Shown one piece after another: positions 18,084-27,196 of a stretch of 64,000 nucleotides of DNA. Source of the stretch: Brachyspira pilosicoli P43/6/78. GTDB lineage: Bacteria; Spirochaetota; Brachyspiria; Brachyspirales; Brachyspiraceae. The notes under the pieces are model-generated. The model was not told the DNA's origin. It ran no database searches and saw only the letters and a program-made list of their open reading frames with translations. Made by a program: the position numbers and the translations under genes. Every line of letters starts with the position of its first letter. The first letter of the stretch is position 1. Location of the stretch: NCBI RefSeq assembly GCF_000325665.1, contig NC_019908.1:806001-870000 (forward strand). Direction: 5' to 3'.

Positions 18084-18550
18084 TTCTTTTTATTTGCCTT
18101 GTCTATTGCTTTTTGTAAGCTTTCTTTTATATATTGTTCTATAACAGGTCTCTTCTTTTCAAAAGTAGGAATTAAAAGAGGCTGCGGTGCTTGAGTAACT
18201 GTACCATACTCTGGGAAACGAACATAATATCTATCACCCTTCTTTTTATACCATATTATTTTATTTTTTGATGGAGCACCTGTGCCGCTAACTTCTAAAG
18301 TACCAACTTTTATTGCAACTGAAGTATCGCTTCCTTTTGATGACTTTTTTTCTTTTACATCATAGTATTTATCTTCAGTCCAACCTCTGCTTTTAGCTTC
18401 TGCATTAGCTTCTTTTGCTATTTCATTTCCTGCTTTTCTAGCACCTGCTTTTATTGCTTTTTTGAAATCGCCGCCTAATTCTTCTAAAGTTTTTCTAAAC
18501 TCATCAAGTCCTTGTATACTTATAGAAGTTTTTCTGCTTACGCCTGACAT
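18080..18550 (-). CDS. HK97 gp10-like head-tail joining protein
   Basis: 156 residues, basic. The start ISIQGLDEFRKTLEELGG and the following KKAIKAGARKAGNEIAKEAN are characteristic of HK97 gp10-like proteins (PF04883-type). These contribute to the head-tail interface or neck. The gene sits in the expected order between head-tail adaptor and tail terminator. Confidence 0.8.
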   Translation of the reverse strand: MSGVSRKTSISIQGLDEFRKTLEELGGDFKKAIKAGARKAGNEIAKEANAEAKSRGWTEDKYYDVKEKKSSKGSDTSVAIKVGTLEVSGTGAPSKNKIIWYKKKGDRYYVRFPEYGTVTQAPQPLLIPTFEKKRPVIEQYIKESLQKAIDKANKKK

Positions 18551-18551
18551 A

Positions 18552-18893
18552 TTATCCGTTTTTATTATTTACTAATTTCTTTATTGTAAAAATACACTCT
18601 ATATTTTTATATGAAACATTTTCTCTATAAATGACTTCATAAATGTCATCTTCATGATTTATTTTGGCCATCATTCCTTTGGTATCAAACTCTTTGAAAT
18701 AATGTGTATGCACCTTCAATGTACTTTCTAAATCTTTTCTTTTTCCCTGCTCTATATCTTTGTATGTTATATCTTCAATAGAACATTTAACTTTTTTAAG
18801 CTCTACTAATTCATTATTTCCTGTTCCGTTTCCATTATCTATATATGTGCTAGTATAAAAAGTGATAGTATGAATTAATTTCCCTACTTTCAT
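18552..18893 (-). CDS. Phage head-tail adaptor (SPP1 gp16/PF05521 type)
   Basis: 113 residues. It has the family's layout: LIHTITFYTSTYIDNGNGTG near the N-terminus, a central basic stretch (KRKDLESTLKVHTHYF), and a late IECIFTIKKLV. This stopper/adaptor closes the connector after DNA packaging. It overlaps the upstream gp6-like gene by 4 bases. Confidence 0.75.
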   Translation of the reverse strand: MKVGKLIHTITFYTSTYIDNGNGTGNNELVELKKVKCSIEDITYKDIEQGKRKDLESTLKVHTHYFKEFDTKGMMAKINHEDDIYEVIYRENVSYKNIECIFTIKKLVNNKNG

Positions 18894-19255
18894 AAGGTTA
18901 TATTTTCCCTTGCTATAGTTAACAGCCTATGAACTCCTTTCAAAGCTACGTCTTCACTTTGACTTGCTTCTCCTGTTTTAGTTTCAAAATAATGAGCAGC
19001 AAGCCCAAGTATTGCATATCGAACTTCAGGAGGACAATCAATTCTTTTGTATTCAGTTTCATTAGCTTTATTACAATAGCTGATTGCACTGTCTAAAGTT
19101 AATTGCAATATATCATCATCATAATCAATGCCTTCTAAGTTTAGAAACTTTTTGAACTCTGACAAAGTAACAACTCTGTCATCATCTCCGCTTTCCACAA
19201 CACTAGAGACATCAATATCTATATTTTCATTAATATCCTCAGGTTTGCTACTCAT
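18890..19255 (-). CDS. Head-tail connector, HK97 gp6-like
   Basis: 121 residues. VTLSEFKKFLNLEGIDYDDD followed by ISYCNKANETEYKRIDCPPE and ILGLAAHYFETKTGEASQ matches the gp6-like DNA packaging/connector family (PF05135-type). It forms a ring under the portal. The acidic N-terminal extension of about 28 residues is unusual but not disruptive. It follows the capsid gene. Confidence 0.8.
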   Translation of the reverse strand: MSSKPEDINENIDIDVSSVVESGDDDRVVTLSEFKKFLNLEGIDYDDDILQLTLDSAISYCNKANETEYKRIDCPPEVRYAILGLAAHYFETKTGEASQSEDVALKGVHRLLTIARENITL

Positions 19256-19281
19256 TTTTATATCCTAAAACTAATTATTTA

Positions 19282-20583
19282 TTAACCAGCTGGCTCAGCA
19301 ACTGATTTTGCAAATGGTTTATCATGTGCTACCAATCTTACAAAAGCCTCTTTTTGAACAGGAGCACCATCTCCATAGTATCCTACTTGGAATCCAACTT
19401 GATTTGTTGCACTATATAATTCATATAAAACTTGAAGTTCCATAGATAAGCTGTCCATTATCCAATAATGAGATAAATTAGCTAAGAATCCAAAATATTT
19501 TGTAGATTCTAATTTATCCTCAATAAAGTCATTTTGCACAACAGGTATTCCTAAAAGCATGCTAGGCTGTCCTGCTTGTAAACTTTCATTCCAAATAGGA
19601 CGGTCTTGTTTATCTTTTAGTTTTCTTAATGCCGCAACTGCTTTTTTATTAAGCATCCATACAGCTCCATGTTGATATCCGCTTTTTAAACCGCTTACAG
19701 CATCTACTAATCCATCATAGGTTATAGCAGCTGTTGTAGTTCCAACAGCTATATCTCTATCAGTTGGAATACTAGAACTGTTGTCTGAAGTCTGAGCGAA
19801 AATACCAAGAGGTTTTCCTGTACCATTTCCATATAAATAATTATGTTCTAAAGTAGCAGATAGCTTGTATGCTATTCTTTCTTGAACTAATTTTTGAACA
19901 TCTATATTGCTGTCTCTAATTAATTTTTTGCTTACCTTAACTAATTTAGTTAATTGATTAGCTTTCATTTCTCTTTTACCAAAAGACATATTTTTATCTT
20001 CTGTAACTTCGCCTATTTCTGGTGTCCAGTCTAAATCATTTAAATCATTTTCAAGTGTAGGTATTCCTATGCTTGCATAACCATTCATAGCAGGAATTAT
20101 ATATGCTCTTTTTCTCACTTCTACAGATGAATCCAATCCTTTTATTATATCTTTTACAAGATATTGAGGTGCTATAGTATTGCCGCCTGCTTCTGCCACT
20201 CCTGCCTGAAGTTCTTCTCTTACTTCTTTATCATCTCCTGTTCTTAACCATCTAGTAACTTTATCTCTTAATTCTGTGTCATTGTTAGCAGTAGAAGAGT
20301 CTAAATCATCAACTATATTTCTTTTATTCATAGAAGATTTAGTTTGAAGTGATAAAAGTTTATCATTTCTTTCTATCTCCTTATTTCTATTTTCTATATT
20401 TTGCATTAAAGTATCTATATCATTATCTAGCTTTGATATATCTTCTTTCTTGTTTGCTCTCTCCTCTAAGCTCATAGCAGAATATGAATCTCTTTGAGAC
20501 ATAAGGTCTTCAACTTTTGTTAAGTCTGAAGCATTTTCTGATTTCAAGTTTGCTATTTTAGTTCTTAAATCTTCTGGTGTCAT
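19282..20583 (-). CDS. Major capsid protein, HK97 fold
   Basis: 433 residues. The N-terminal ~100 residues are a charged coiled coil (the delta/scaffold domain normally removed by the protease). Then comes the HK97 capsid body with EAGGNTIAPQYLVKDIIKGL, SFGKREMKANQLTKLVKVSK, NYLYGNGTGKPLGIF and GAVWMLNKKAVAALRKLKD. It is preceded upstream by protease and portal, the standard HK97 order. Confidence 0.92.
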   Translation of the reverse strand: MTPEDLRTKIANLKSENASDLTKVEDLMSQRDSYSAMSLEERANKKEDISKLDNDIDTLMQNIENRNKEIERNDKLLSLQTKSSMNKRNIVDDLDSSTANNDTELRDKVTRWLRTGDDKEVREELQAGVAEAGGNTIAPQYLVKDIIKGLDSSVEVRKRAYIIPAMNGYASIGIPTLENDLNDLDWTPEIGEVTEDKNMSFGKREMKANQLTKLVKVSKKLIRDSNIDVQKLVQERIAYKLSATLEHNYLYGNGTGKPLGIFAQTSDNSSSIPTDRDIAVGTTTAAITYDGLVDAVSGLKSGYQHGAVWMLNKKAVAALRKLKDKQDRPIWNESLQAGQPSMLLGIPVVQNDFIEDKLESTKYFGFLANLSHYWIMDSLSMELQVLYELYSATNQVGFQVGYYGDGAPVQKEAFVRLVAHDKPFAKSVAEPAG

Positions 20584-20618
20584 AAAAGCTCCTTAATTAT
20601 TTTTGATTTTTAATAGAT

Positions 20619-21215
20619 TTAATTTTTTTTGTATGTTATAGTTCTATCTTCAAAGCCATCATCAGTAATTTTTATTGGCGGCTTTGGAACATATATATCA
20701 TTTTTATCTCTAACATTTGTTTGAGGGTAGGCTGGAAATGTAACTAATGATATTTCACGCAAAACAATTTCTTTTACTTCACGAATTGGCATTCCATATT
20801 CTTTTATTATGTCTTCATCATCAATCCATTCATCTTCTTTTACTTTGAAGCCAAAAGACATTTGCTTTATATCGCCTCTGTTTACGCTTTCTTTTAAATC
20901 TCTTGCCCAAGTAGTATTTGGAAGTTCCACTTCAAAATATAAGCCTTTTTCATCTTCTCTTAAAATCAATGTACCAGCACTTTTTCTGCCTAAAACATAT
21001 CTTGTATCATGCCCCCACAAGCATACTTGATCATCTTGTGCTAAAGACTTAGTAAAAGCACCACTTTTTATACGCTCTCTAAATAAATCACCATAAAGAG
21101 GTTCACTTAAAGCATTATAGACTATAGCATAACCTCTTAATTTAAGAGGTTCATCTTCTGTGTTGTTTTCAAACCTAATGTCTATATTTCTAATTTCACT
21201 ATTGTTTGCTGGCAT
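20619..21215 (-). CDS. HK97-type prohead protease
   Basis: 198 residues, family U35/S78. LRGYAIVYN and RIKSGAFTKSL are family signatures. The likely catalytic residues are His in CLWGHDT (about H69) and Ser in KQMSFGFKV (about S120), followed by REISLVTFPAYPQT. It cleaves the capsid scaffold domain during maturation. It overlaps the portal gene by 17 bases, consistent with translational coupling. Confidence 0.9.
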   Translation of the reverse strand: MPANNSEIRNIDIRFENNTEDEPLKLRGYAIVYNALSEPLYGDLFRERIKSGAFTKSLAQDDQVCLWGHDTRYVLGRKSAGTLILREDEKGLYFEVELPNTTWARDLKESVNRGDIKQMSFGFKVKEDEWIDDEDIIKEYGMPIREVKEIVLREISLVTFPAYPQTNVRDKNDIYVPKPPIKITDDGFEDRTITYKKN

Positions 21216-22521
21216 CTTTATTGTCCTTTTCTATTTTTTTATTTTTATCATTTATATTAGAATCTTCTTTATTTATAGGCTCATAAGTATCATCTTCAGA
21301 AATGGGTTCATAAGTATCATCTTCAGAAATAGCTCCCTCAATGTCTTCTATTAACCTTGATTGCTGACTAATAAAATATTTATCTCCGTATTCATCTGAT
21401 ACTTCATTAAGGTTTTCCATCTGTCGCCATTCATTTCTACTTAGAACACCATTGTTAAATTTTATTTGATTAGCTTGTTGTCTTGTAAGAGTATCACCTC
21501 TTAAAAGTCCATCTAAATTAAACTCTATATAATATTTTTTTCTCTCTGAACTGCTTAATAAATAACTATTTAATGCTTTTTCTATACGAACACACCAGGG
21601 TCTTATAGTATGCGTTACAAACTCAATGCTTTGATGTTCTATATTATTATTTGTACTTCTGCTTAAATCACCTATTAAATGCGGAGGTACACGAAACACT
21701 CGGCATATTTCTTCTACTGAAAATCTTCTGCTTTCTAAGAATTGAGCATCTGAGAGGTTCATTGTTACAGGTTCTACTTTCATGCCTTCTTCAAGCACAA
21801 CGATACCCTTGTCCCAAGCCTCTCTGAAGCTTTCTTTAAGATTATTTTTTGCTTCTTTGCTTAATTTATTTGGATGTGTAATTATTGGAACTTTTTTAAC
21901 ACCATTTGAAAAGAAATTGAGTGCGAAATTATCTTGATAAAGTCCTGTAGTGATTTGCTTACGCATCATACCTATTGGACTATAACCTATTATGCCATTC
22001 CATCCAAGCCCTGCTATATGCATAACTTGTGCTGAAGACATAGTTATTATTTGGCCATCATCATAATATTCAAACATTTTATTGCCGCTTGAATCTCTAT
22101 ATACTTTTATCTTATTTGAATCTATTAAATAAAGTTCTGTTACTCTATTAAAATTATCTTTTACAACTTCTACAAAGCCATTGCCTTGCAAAAGTATTTG
22201 GGTAATTAAACTTTCTATAAATGATACTGATGTGCATTCATCATTAGGAGCATCATGCAGTAAACTATATAGAGGATGATTTATTGCTTTTGTTTTATTA
22301 TTCCCATTTTTCTCATATACAAATAATGGAAGAGTAGCTATACTTTCTGCTATTACCCTCACGCAGGCAAATACAGTAGAAAAAGTTAAAGCAGTATTTG
22401 GATTTACCGCTGATAAAGTTTTATCATTTTGTATTGATAAAAAGTTACTTCCATTAAAATGACTAAAATCAGGGAATAGCCACTTAGTTATAGTATTACT
22501 TATTTTTTTAAACACAGCCAT
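21199..22521 (-). CDS. Portal protein, HK97 type
   Basis: 440 residues. TFSTVFACVRVIAESIATLP, the VMHIAGLGWNGIIGYSPIG block and EEICRVFRVPPHLIGDLSRS mark the HK97/lambda-like portal family. It forms the 12-fold ring through which DNA enters and leaves. The C-terminus has a perfect short tandem duplication of ISEDDTYEP (27-bp DNA repeat near 21270-21326), then a Lys/Asp-rich tail that is probably disordered and includes the bases shared with the protease gene. Confidence 0.92.
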   Translation of the reverse strand: MAVFKKISNTITKWLFPDFSHFNGSNFLSIQNDKTLSAVNPNTALTFSTVFACVRVIAESIATLPLFVYEKNGNNKTKAINHPLYSLLHDAPNDECTSVSFIESLITQILLQGNGFVEVVKDNFNRVTELYLIDSNKIKVYRDSSGNKMFEYYDDGQIITMSSAQVMHIAGLGWNGIIGYSPIGMMRKQITTGLYQDNFALNFFSNGVKKVPIITHPNKLSKEAKNNLKESFREAWDKGIVVLEEGMKVEPVTMNLSDAQFLESRRFSVEEICRVFRVPPHLIGDLSRSTNNNIEHQSIEFVTHTIRPWCVRIEKALNSYLLSSSERKKYYIEFNLDGLLRGDTLTRQQANQIKFNNGVLSRNEWRQMENLNEVSDEYGDKYFISQQSRLIEDIEGAISEDDTYEPISEDDTYEPINKEDSNINDKNKKIEKDNKDASKQ

Positions 22522-22592
22522 ATTTTATGGTAAAAATATAAGCAAATATAAGGAATTATAAGCTATTAAAAAGCAATTTTATTATAGTACAA

Positions 22593-23504
22593 TTATGCTG
22601 CTTTCTCATTATTAAGCTCATTTTCTTTATCTTGATATGCCTTAGTTATACGATTTACTGCAGTATCAAAATATTCATCATCTAATTCTATACCTATAAA
22701 CTTTCTATTAACATTGATACAAGCTACACCTGTACTGCCGCCGCCCATAAATGGATCTAAGATAGTATCATTTTCATTTGAAATTAATTTTACTATTCTC
22801 TCCATCAAGGCAACAGGCTTTTGAGTTGGATGCTGATATTTATACCACTCTCTATTACAACGCATAATTGAAGTTTCTATTTTTCCAACTTTTACTGTTT
22901 TAAATAAATTGACCCCTCTTTTTGAACGTAGATGTCTTCGTGCAGTTATTTCATATTTTTCTTTGGTTTCACAATTAAATTCTCTTATACCTGTTTCTAT
23001 ATATTTAATAACATCATCTTTATCTTTGTTGTTTAATGCTCTTCTCAAACTTTTCCATATATCAACAATTCTATCTAATTTATTTTTATTTATGTAATAT
23101 TCCAAATAGTCAACATATTCCCTTCTTAAATAAGCATTCCCCAAACTGCGAAAAGATATATCTTCATGTATTCTTAAAAAATTATTAAGATAATTTGAAC
23201 CATTTTCTTTTTCCCATACAGCACTCTCTTTAAATTTAAATCCTAATTTCTCTAATATTAAGTTCCATCTAAAAAATGCATCCCCTCTTCCAAAAAAAGC
23301 TATCATTGAGTTATCTTTTAATAATCTTTTCCATTCTCCAAATACTTTATCTTCATTAAAAGGGATATCTAATTTATGTTTCAAATACAAATAAGGAGGG
23401 TCAGATGCAATTGCATTTATAGAATTACTTTCTAATTCTTCCATTACATTTTCGCAATTTCCTTTTATTAAAATACAGTTCCCAATTACAACTTTTCTAA
23501 ACAT
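22593..23504 (-). CDS. DNA methyltransferase, DPPY type (beta class)
   Basis: 303 residues. Motif IV DPPY lies at about 35-38, ahead of the SAM-binding motif DPFMGGGSTGVA (about 254-265). This IV-before-I order defines the beta class, which makes N6-methyladenine or N4-methylcytosine. HPTQKPVALMERIV is the usual segment just before motif I. No partner endonuclease gene is nearby, so it is an orphan phage enzyme, perhaps protecting phage DNA from restriction. It is divergent from the terminase pair. Confidence 0.88.
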   Translation of the reverse strand: MFRKVVIGNCILIKGNCENVMEELESNSINAIASDPPYLYLKHKLDIPFNEDKVFGEWKRLLKDNSMIAFFGRGDAFFRWNLILEKLGFKFKESAVWEKENGSNYLNNFLRIHEDISFRSLGNAYLRREYVDYLEYYINKNKLDRIVDIWKSLRRALNNKDKDDVIKYIETGIREFNCETKEKYEITARRHLRSKRGVNLFKTVKVGKIETSIMRCNREWYKYQHPTQKPVALMERIVKLISNENDTILDPFMGGGSTGVACINVNRKFIGIELDDEYFDTAVNRITKAYQDKENELNNEKAA

Positions 23505-23601
23505 AAAAAGCTCCTAAATTATTTTTTCTTATAGTTATAAAATATTATATTACTCATTATTAATATAGATTTTTAACTCAAATTGTAAGTAAGGAGTATA
23601 A

Positions 23602-24030
23602 ATGCCTGAGAAAGCTAAAAAAGCCCCAAAAAACGCCCAAAATAAGCCAAAAAAAGCCTCAAAAATACCTAATCCGCCAGAATATTTTTGTGGGTATTCT
23701 CTGAAAAAATGGAATGAATTAGCCCCAATTTTTGTTGAAAAAAACATGTTAAATGGAGCTGATTTATCAGCTTTTGAGCTCTTATGCCTACACTATGGCG
23801 ATGCTATGGATCTTTATGAGGCTATGATTGATGAAGGCGGTTCTATAGCAGGTTATTTAGCAGGAAAAAACTCACAAACTATGGGCGAATATTTAGCTTA
23901 TCATAAAGCTATAACTGCATATACTAAAATGCTTACTGAGTTTGGCTTAACTCCTGCCTCCAAAAAGAAAGTCCCTGTTCCTGAAATAGTGGATACAGAT
24001 GATCCGCTTGAAAAATTAATGAATGGTTAA
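23602..24030 (+). CDS. Terminase small subunit, P27 family
   Basis: 142 residues. The N-terminus is a Lys/Pro/Ala-rich tail (KAKKAPKNAQNKPKKASK). The body has the P27 pattern: CGYSLKKWNELAPIFVEKNM, LSAFELLCLHYGDAMDLYEA, MGEYLAYHKAITAYTKMLTE. The subunit recognises the phage packaging site. An AAGGAG ribosome site lies about 8 bases before the ATG. Together with the large subunit it is the only structural-module unit on the plus strand. Confidence 0.85.
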   Translation: MPEKAKKAPKNAQNKPKKASKIPNPPEYFCGYSLKKWNELAPIFVEKNMLNGADLSAFELLCLHYGDAMDLYEAMIDEGGSIAGYLAGKNSQTMGEYLAYHKAITAYTKMLTEFGLTPASKKKVPVPEIVDTDDPLEKLMNG

Positions 24031-24035
24031 ATATA

Positions 24036-25808
24036 ATGTATAGCTATGAAGAATATATTAATAAAGTTATAAATAAAGAATTGCCTGTATGTCAGGCTGC
24101 TTTTTTAGCAGTAAAAAGACATTTAGATGATATAGAAAAATCAAAAAACAATGATTATCCTTTTTATTTTGATGAAAATGAAGCTAAACGTCCTATTACT
24201 TTTATTCAATCTTTAGTTCACACAAAAGGAGAATGGGCAAATCATAATATTATACTTGAATCTTGGGAACAATTTATTATAGCAAGTATATTTGGATGGA
24301 GAAGAAAAGAAAATAAACTTAGACGTTACAAAAAAGCATACGTTCAGGTAAGCAGAAAAAATGGAAAAACTACTTTTGCATCTGGTATTGGTAATTATTG
24401 CTTTTTTTGTGATAGTCCTGCAGAGGCTGGTGTTGAAATATATTATATAGCCACTAAAAAGGATCAAGCTAAAATTGCATGGAGTGAAAGCGAAAGACAA
24501 ATAAGAAAAGCAAAAGCTCTCAATAAAGAAGCGATTACATATAAACAAACTTCTACAATTACAAAGAAAAAAGATACTGCCTCAAAATCAAAACCACTGG
24601 GACAGGACAGTAATACTGAAGATGGTTTAAATCCGCATTTAGTTATAGTAGATGAATATCATGCTCACCCAGATAATGAACTTCTAAATGTTCTTGAATC
24701 TGGAATGGGAGCTAGAAGACAGCCTCTCACTTTTATTATTACAACTGCTGGATTTGATAAAACTTCTGTTTGTTTTTCTGAATATGAATACGCTAAACAA
24801 ATATTACAAGGTTCTCTAAATAATGATGAATACTTTTGCATAATATATGAACCTGATAATATAAAAGATATTTGGATATTCATGAGTGAGTATAAAGAAA
24901 AATTAAACAATAATCAAAATACTCAAGAACAAGAAGAACTTATTAATAATATTATTTTCCAAGCTAATCCTAATATTAATATTTCTGTAAAGGATAGTTA
25001 TTTAAAATCTAGGTTATTTGAAGGATTAGATAAACCTGTACAGAGAACAGATATACTTACAAAAAACTTAAATGTTTGGACTCAAGCTAGTGAAGTATGG
25101 ATTTCTTCTGACAGATGGCTTAAGTCCTATTTACATCAAAATATAAATATAAATGAATTAAAAGGAAAGAGAGCTTGTATTGGATTAGATTTAGCAACTA
25201 CAAGAGATATAGCCGCTTATGTTTTATGTTTTGACACGATTGATAATGATCCATATATACTTTTGCCTCGCTTTTTTATGCCTAAAGAAAATATAAGGCA
25301 ACGTTCTAAAGAGGACAGAGTGCCTTATGAATTATGGGCTTCGCAAGGTTTAATTACTTTAACAAATGGTGATATTATAGATTTTGATATTATAGAATCT
25401 TCAATATTACAAGATGCTAAAGATTTTGAAATTATAGAGATAGCTTATGATCCCTGGAAAGCTATTGAAATAATAACTCACTTAGAAAATGAAGGCTTCA
25501 AAATGCAGCAAGTTAGGCAGTCTTTTGCAGTCGGAGGTTTGTCTGAAGGTACTTCTTTATTTGAAAAAACAATAGATGAACGCAAACTTCTACATGGTAA
25601 TAATCCTGTTCTTAATTGGATGATAAGCTGTTGTGAAGTTAAAACAGACGGAAGAGATAATTATTTGCCTGTTAAACCTGATAGGCGAAGATCATATAAA
25701 AGAATTGATGGTGTTGTAGCTTCTATTATGGCTCTTCATAGAGTTATTAAAAATCACTTTGAAGATACAAAAAGTATTTATGAATCTGAAGGTGTATTTA
25801 GCTTATAA
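24036..25808 (+). CDS. Terminase large subunit
   Basis: 590 residues. The ATPase domain has Walker A VSRKNGKTTF (about 105-114) and Walker B LVIVDEYHAH (about 202-211, D206 and E207). The nuclease domain starts near CIGLDLATTRDIAAYVL (about 378-395), with further acidic residues in EIAYDPWKAIE. It pumps DNA into the prohead and cuts it. It lies 5 bases after the small subunit and ends at a strong hairpin. Confidence 0.93.
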   Translation: MYSYEEYINKVINKELPVCQAAFLAVKRHLDDIEKSKNNDYPFYFDENEAKRPITFIQSLVHTKGEWANHNIILESWEQFIIASIFGWRRKENKLRRYKKAYVQVSRKNGKTTFASGIGNYCFFCDSPAEAGVEIYYIATKKDQAKIAWSESERQIRKAKALNKEAITYKQTSTITKKKDTASKSKPLGQDSNTEDGLNPHLVIVDEYHAHPDNELLNVLESGMGARRQPLTFIITTAGFDKTSVCFSEYEYAKQILQGSLNNDEYFCIIYEPDNIKDIWIFMSEYKEKLNNNQNTQEQEELINNIIFQANPNINISVKDSYLKSRLFEGLDKPVQRTDILTKNLNVWTQASEVWISSDRWLKSYLHQNININELKGKRACIGLDLATTRDIAAYVLCFDTIDNDPYILLPRFFMPKENIRQRSKEDRVPYELWASQGLITLTNGDIIDFDIIESSILQDAKDFEIIEIAYDPWKAIEIITHLENEGFKMQQVRQSFAVGGLSEGTSLFEKTIDERKLLHGNNPVLNWMISCCEVKTDGRDNYLPVKPDRRRSYKRIDGVVASIMALHRVIKNHFEDTKSIYESEGVFSL

Positions 25809-25810
25809 TC

Positions 25811-25843
25811 TTGGTACTTTATATATTATATATAAAGTACCAA
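25811..25843. terminator. Bidirectional hairpin between terminase and the leftward small genes
   Basis: Perfect 15-bp stem (25811-25825 with 25829-25843) and a 3-base loop, two bases after the terminase stop codon, between convergent genes. There is no long T-run, so efficiency is uncertain. Confidence 0.65.
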
Positions 25844-25865
25844 TTAATAAATAATTAAAAAAGAT

Positions 25866-26264
25866 TCACGATACTTTCGAATTGTCTATTTCATATTTTA
25901 TTTTATTCATATACCTATCTAATATTTCATTAATTTTATTTCTAATAGTCTTTTTTTCTAATATTTTTGAGGATAATCTTAACAATGCTGCATAATGTTC
26001 CATAATATCTTCGTTTGTTTCATCATTTATATAAGTAGAGTAAATTGGATAATTGCATACAGTTTTATTGTCTTTAATGTTAGCTCCTATAATTTCAATA
26101 CGTTTTCTTTTCCCATTTATATAATATTCAATATATACTGCCGCATCATATTCTCTTATATCTGCAAATAAATTATTATTATTTAATAATTTCCTTATTT
26201 CTTTTGTAGCCTCTTCATTATTACTTTTTATTATTGCTAATTCTTTTTTTAATTGTTTATTCAT
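25866..26264 (-). CDS. Small hypothetical phage protein (leader-copy A gene)
   Basis: 132 residues, charged, no membrane span. Its pattern (INGKRKRIEIIGANIKDNKT, then ETNEDIMEHYAALLRLSSKI) resembles in layout the 26430-26819 product: N-terminal coiled region, beta centre, C-terminal helices. The two may be distant paralogues. It has its own conserved 70-bp leader upstream (26271-26340). Function unknown. Confidence 0.55.
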   Translation of the reverse strand: MNKQLKKELAIIKSNNEEATKEIRKLLNNNNLFADIREYDAAVYIEYYINGKRKRIEIIGANIKDNKTVCNYPIYSTYINDETNEDIMEHYAALLRLSSKILEKKTIRNKINEILDRYMNKIKYEIDNSKVS

Positions 26265-26270
26265 TTTTAA

Positions 26271-26340
26271 TTACCTCTTCTTTAATTATTTATGTGATGA
26301 CAATAACTCTGTTCCTAAAGATAGCAAGTTCTTTTCCTCC
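26271..26340 (-). promoter_or_regulatory. Conserved leader element, copy A
   Basis: On the gene strand it reads GAGGAAAAGAACTTGCTATC, then a variable TTTAGGAACAGAG, then TTATTGTCATCACATAAATA and the ribosome site AAGAGGTAA before the ATG at 26264. It shares nearly all of its 70 bases with copies B and C. Likely a promoter with an operator. Confidence 0.6.
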
Positions 26341-26385
26341 AAAAATACAACTTTTTTCTCATTTATCGATTAAAAATTAAGGCAA

Positions 26386-26415
26386 AAAATAAGGGGCTTT
26401 TATGCCCCTTATTTT
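26386..26415. terminator. Strong bidirectional terminator
   Basis: Perfect 12-bp stem AAAATAAGGGGC with GCCCCTTATTTT and a 6-base loop; the A and T flanks give a U-tract on either strand. It lies after the 26430-26819 gene and shields the copy A leader. Confidence 0.85.
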
Positions 26416-26429
26416 GTTAAATTATTAAA

Positions 26430-26819
26430 TTATGCTGCTAATGTATCAAAAATAAAATCATGGAATATAAAAATATCTTCTTCTAATATTTTAGATACTT
26501 TATTTTTGATATTATCTTTTCTTAATAAATCAAAAGCATTAAATATATTTCTATATAAATCAAACTTAACATCATCTATATTATCAGTTAAATATATTCT
26601 CTCATAAGAGTATTTTATACTTATTTTTTTATGTATATCTAATGACGCCCTTATTATAATTTCATCTTTTATCTTTACTATAATATCAAATGGAGTGATT
26701 TCTATGTTTATATTTTCTATGCCTGTTAATATACTAGATATTTTTACTTTTATATTTTCTTTTGTTTCATTATATTTTCTATTTAGAAGTTTCTCTTTTT
26801 CTTGATTAGTTATTTGCAT
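26430..26819 (-). CDS. Small hypothetical phage protein
   Basis: 129 residues. An N-terminal charged helix, a beta-type centre (NIEITPFDIIVKIKDEIIIR) and a C-terminal helical part. Its layout resembles the 25866-26264 product. An AGAGGTAAG ribosome site precedes the ATG. It lacks the full conserved leader and probably belongs to the transcript of the 26881 gene, with a GC-rich hairpin between them. No family recognised. Confidence 0.55.
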   Translation of the reverse strand: MQITNQEKEKLLNRKYNETKENIKVKISSILTGIENINIEITPFDIIVKIKDEIIIRASLDIHKKISIKYSYERIYLTDNIDDVKFDLYRNIFNAFDLLRKDNIKNKVSKILEEDIFIFHDFIFDTLAA

Positions 26820-26850
26820 TTTTCTTACCTCTTTTAAATTATTTATATAA

Positions 26851-26867
26851 GGGGCATATAATGCCCC
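26851..26867. terminator. GC-rich hairpin between two small genes
   Basis: GGGGCAT and ATGCCCC around ATA. On the gene strand it is followed by TTATATAAAT, so termination is at most partial; it could be an attenuator for the next gene. Confidence 0.45.
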
Positions 26868-26880
26868 ACTATGATATCTA

Positions 26881-27087
26881 TTAAAATCCTTTCATTAATA
26901 GCTTACATCCTTCTATATTATTCTTAATGCATTCTTTTAATTCTTTATAATCTGATATAGTATCTTTGTTATAATCAAGCATTTCAATTAAAGATTCAAA
27001 GCGAGTTATTGCAGAACTATATTTACCTTCTTTTAATAAGTCTGAACCTTGTTGATAATCAATCAAAAATAATGTTAAGTTAATCAT
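26881..27087 (-). CDS. Small TPR-like helical protein (leader-copy B gene)
   Basis: 68 residues, all-helical by pattern (DYQQGSDLLKEGKYSSAITR, then ESLIEMLDYNKD). It is a paralogue of the 27197-27403 product: both share a helix of the form A/S-F-KEGKY/KNY followed by a second helix and the ending N-IE-CK/N. The pattern resembles a single TPR/MIT hairpin. The gene has leader copy B. Function unknown. Confidence 0.55.
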   Translation of the reverse strand: MINLTLFLIDYQQGSDLLKEGKYSSAITRFESLIEMLDYNKDTISDYKELKECIKNNIEGCKLLMKGF

Positions 27088-27092
27088 GTTAT

Positions 27093-27160
27093 TTACCTCT
27101 TCTTAATTATTTATGTGATGACAATAACTCTGTTGCGAAAGATAGCAAGTTCTTTTCCTC
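27093..27160 (-). promoter_or_regulatory. Conserved leader element, copy B
   Basis: Best preserved copy. On the gene strand it contains TTGCTATCTTTCGCAACAG (an interrupted TTGC/GCAA inverted repeat), AGTTATTGTCATCACATAAA and the ribosome site AGAGGTAA. TTGCAACAG-like and CATAAAT blocks are about 17 bases apart, so a promoter with operator is likely. Confidence 0.6.
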
Positions 27161-27196
27161 AAAAAGTTATTTTTTTCATTTTTTATTTTCAATAAA

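Noticed and set aside
3304-25808. VSH-1-type gene transfer agent of Brachyspira
   Set aside because: The region has integrases, replication genes and terminase in a full siphophage layout. This fits a prophage better than a gene transfer agent, though I could not compare sequences.
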